Shown here in pieces: positions 14,906 through 15,437 of a stretch of DNA of 15,437 nucleotides (position 1 is its first letter; each line of letters starts with the position of its first letter). Position numbers and translations under genes: made by a program. The notes beneath the pieces are model-generated. The model saw only the letters and a program-made list of their open reading frames with translations, ran no database searches and was not told the DNA's origin. Origin of the DNA: Haloarculaceae archaeon (GTDB taxonomy: Archaea > Halobacteriota > Halobacteria > Halobacteriales > Haloarculaceae). The DNA is taken from contig JAHENN010000266.1 in the NCBI GenBank assembly GCA_018609665.1, positions 1 through 15,437 on the forward strand, in the 5' to 3' direction.

Positions 14906-14920
14906 GTGGACTCGCCGACC
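14906..14920 (-). repeat. Inverted copy of the tRNA-Ala acceptor end (first)
   Basis: GTGGACTCGCCGACC; its first 12 nt are the exact reverse complement of CGGCGAGTCCAC at 14856-14867, so the two can form a 12-bp stem enclosing 38 nt. Confidence 0.75.
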
Positions 14921-14923
14921 TTC

Positions 14924-14964
14924 GCGAAGCCTTCGGCTTCGCTCAGTCCCGGCGAGTCCGTTTC
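14924..14964 (+). repeat. Hairpin plus tRNA-Ala 3'-end module 1
   Basis: An 8-bp stem GCGAAGCC/GGCTTCGC with a TTC loop (14924-14942), then TCAG, then TCCCGGCGAGTCCGTTTC (14947-14964). The first 13 nt of that last part equal tRNA-Ala 14660-14672. Confidence 0.75.
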
Positions 14965-14987
14965 GGTTCGGTGGGTTTGGCTTGTTG

Positions 14988-15002
14988 GTGGAGTCGCCGA
15001 CC
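14988..15002 (-). repeat. Inverted copy of the tRNA-Ala acceptor end (second)
   Basis: GTGGAGTCGCCGACC, differing at one base from the copy at 14906-14920. Confidence 0.7.
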
Positions 15003-15062
15003 ATTCCGCGAGCGGAGCGAGCGGAACCTCGGGAGACGAGCGTCGCGAGTCTCTCGGTGCTC

Positions 15063-15105
15063 GCGAACGCCTCTGGCGTTCGCTCGGTCCCGGCGAGTCC
15101 GTTTC
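15063..15105 (+). repeat. Hairpin plus tRNA-Ala 3'-end module 2
   Basis: A 9-bp stem GCGAACGCC/GGCGTTCGC with a TCT loop (15063-15083), then TCGG, then the same TCCCGGCGAGTCCGTTTC (15088-15105) as module 1. The stem sequence differs from module 1 but stays fully paired, and the 4-nt spacing is the same. Confidence 0.75.
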
Positions 15106-15165
15106 TGTCCGGCGCTTCGCCCTGCTGTTCACGAAGACGCCAACCGTTCCACCCGCCTCGCTCGG

Positions 15166-15178
15166 TCCCGGCGACTCC
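15166..15178 (+). repeat. Degenerate terminal copy of the tRNA-Ala 3' end
   Basis: TCCCGGCGACTCC, one mismatch from the tRNA, preceded by GCTCGG as in module 2 but without a hairpin. It is the last copy, 14 nt before the neighbouring gene's stop codon. Confidence 0.6.
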
Positions 15179-15191
15179 GCCGCCCGCTCCC

Positions 15192-15437
15192 TCAGAACGT
15201 CGCCAGCGTCCCCTCGTACCGATGGACGCCGTCGACGGTTCCGGCGTACTCGTAGGCCTCGGGCGGCTCGACGCTCCAGGAGCGGAACCGCTCGTCGACG
15301 TTGTCGACGACGGTCGTCACGAAGGAGCCGTGGGCCCGCAGCGTCGGCTCCGTCCGGGCGTGGTCCAGCTCGTAGCGGCAGCGGGCGCCGTCGTCGGCCG
15401 CCGCCGGGTCGACGCACAGCCGCAGGTCGCTCCGCAG
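15192..15437 (-). CDS. C-terminal fragment of an unrecognised protein
   Basis: The gene enters from the right edge; 81 codons and a TGA (15192-15194) are visible. The tail reads, in part, LRLCVDPAAADDGARC and RYELDHARTEPTLRAHGSF, then SWSVEPPEAYEYAG and ends HRYEGTLATF. It is acidic with a regular mix of hydrophobic residues and GC-rich third positions, and this frame is the only one here with normal haloarchaeal protein composition. There is no membrane segment in the visible part, which looks beta-rich. I cannot assign a family. Two cysteines (visible residues 8 and 20) are present. Confidence 0.65.
   Translation of the reverse strand: MRSDLRLCVDPAAADDGARCRYELDHARTEPTLRAHGSFVTTVVDNVDERFRSWSVEPPEAYEYAGTVDGVHRYEGTLATF

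Larger units (their letters stand above)
14674..15191. repeat. Gene-free region built of tRNA-Ala 3'-end repeats and hairpins
   Basis: No coding gene is supported here; reading frames across it are interrupted and lack protein-like composition. The region carries at least seven full, partial or decayed copies of the tRNA-Ala T-arm/acceptor 3' sequence. Their order from the tRNA is: minus (14761), plus (14842), minus (14906), plus (14947), minus (14988), plus (15088), plus (15166). A second motif, CGAGCGGAGCGAG, occurs at 14805-14817 and 15009-15021, with a near-complement around 14880-14893. No integrase or transposase fragment is visible. Confidence 0.75.

Noticed and set aside
14761..15180. 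A CRISPR array
   Set aside because: Repeats vary in length and orientation, spacers range from about 26 to 86 nt and themselves contain hairpins, and no cas gene is nearby.
14848..15417. A 189-codon minus-strand frame covering the repeat array
   Set aside because: It is made of translated repeats and arginine-rich low complexity, and its right half conflicts with the better-composed frame ending at 15194.

Overview
The window is chromosomal DNA from an extremely halophilic archaeon (class Halobacteria). Four things point there: very high GC, very acidic proteins, TATA-like boxes about 24-28 nt before start codons with almost no leader, and haloarchaeal-type REC/GAF/PAS signalling proteins. 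The genus cannot be fixed from the sequence.

Layout, left to right: (1) the N-terminal end of a peroxiredoxin-like gene (-), divergent from a REC-GAF-PAS histidine kinase (+, 246-2240). (2) A minus-strand acyl-CoA carboxylase carboxyltransferase (2250-3953), then a translationally coupled pair for gluconeogenesis, archaeal class I fructose-bisphosphate aldolase followed by fructose-1,6-bisphosphatase (4090-5726). (3) Divergent from these, a 3-hydroxyacyl-CoA dehydrogenase (+, 5820-6674). (4) An APC-family permease (-) divergent from a UspA-like protein (+). (5) An acyl-CoA dehydrogenase (+, 8971-10113). (6) A small PadR-like winged-helix regulator (-) divergent from a small unrecognised acidic protein (+). 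(7) A REC-GAF protein without an output domain (+, 11048-12058), tail to tail with an alpha/beta hydrolase (-). (8) The methylmalonyl-CoA mutase cobalamin-binding subunit and its chaperone GTPase MeaB, overlapping by 4 nt (-). (9) A tRNA-Ala(GGC) gene followed by about 500 bp of repeated, inverted and decayed copies of its own 3' end. (10) The C-terminal end of an unrecognised gene entering from the right edge (-).

Metabolic theme: the acyl-CoA dehydrogenase, 3-hydroxyacyl-CoA dehydrogenase, carboxyltransferase and mutase subunit/MeaB all belong to fatty acyl-CoA or propionyl-CoA breakdown toward succinyl-CoA. Aldolase plus bisphosphatase is the gluconeogenic step that would use the resulting carbon. 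No complete pathway is encoded here: the biotin carboxylase, the mutase large subunit, thiolase and enoyl-CoA hydratase are absent.

The part least explained by ordinary genes is 14649-15180. There, pieces of the tRNA-Ala T-arm/acceptor 3' half recur in alternating orientation, two of them joined to similar hairpins at identical spacing. It looks like a scar of repeated site-specific integration or a tRNA-derived palindromic repeat family.
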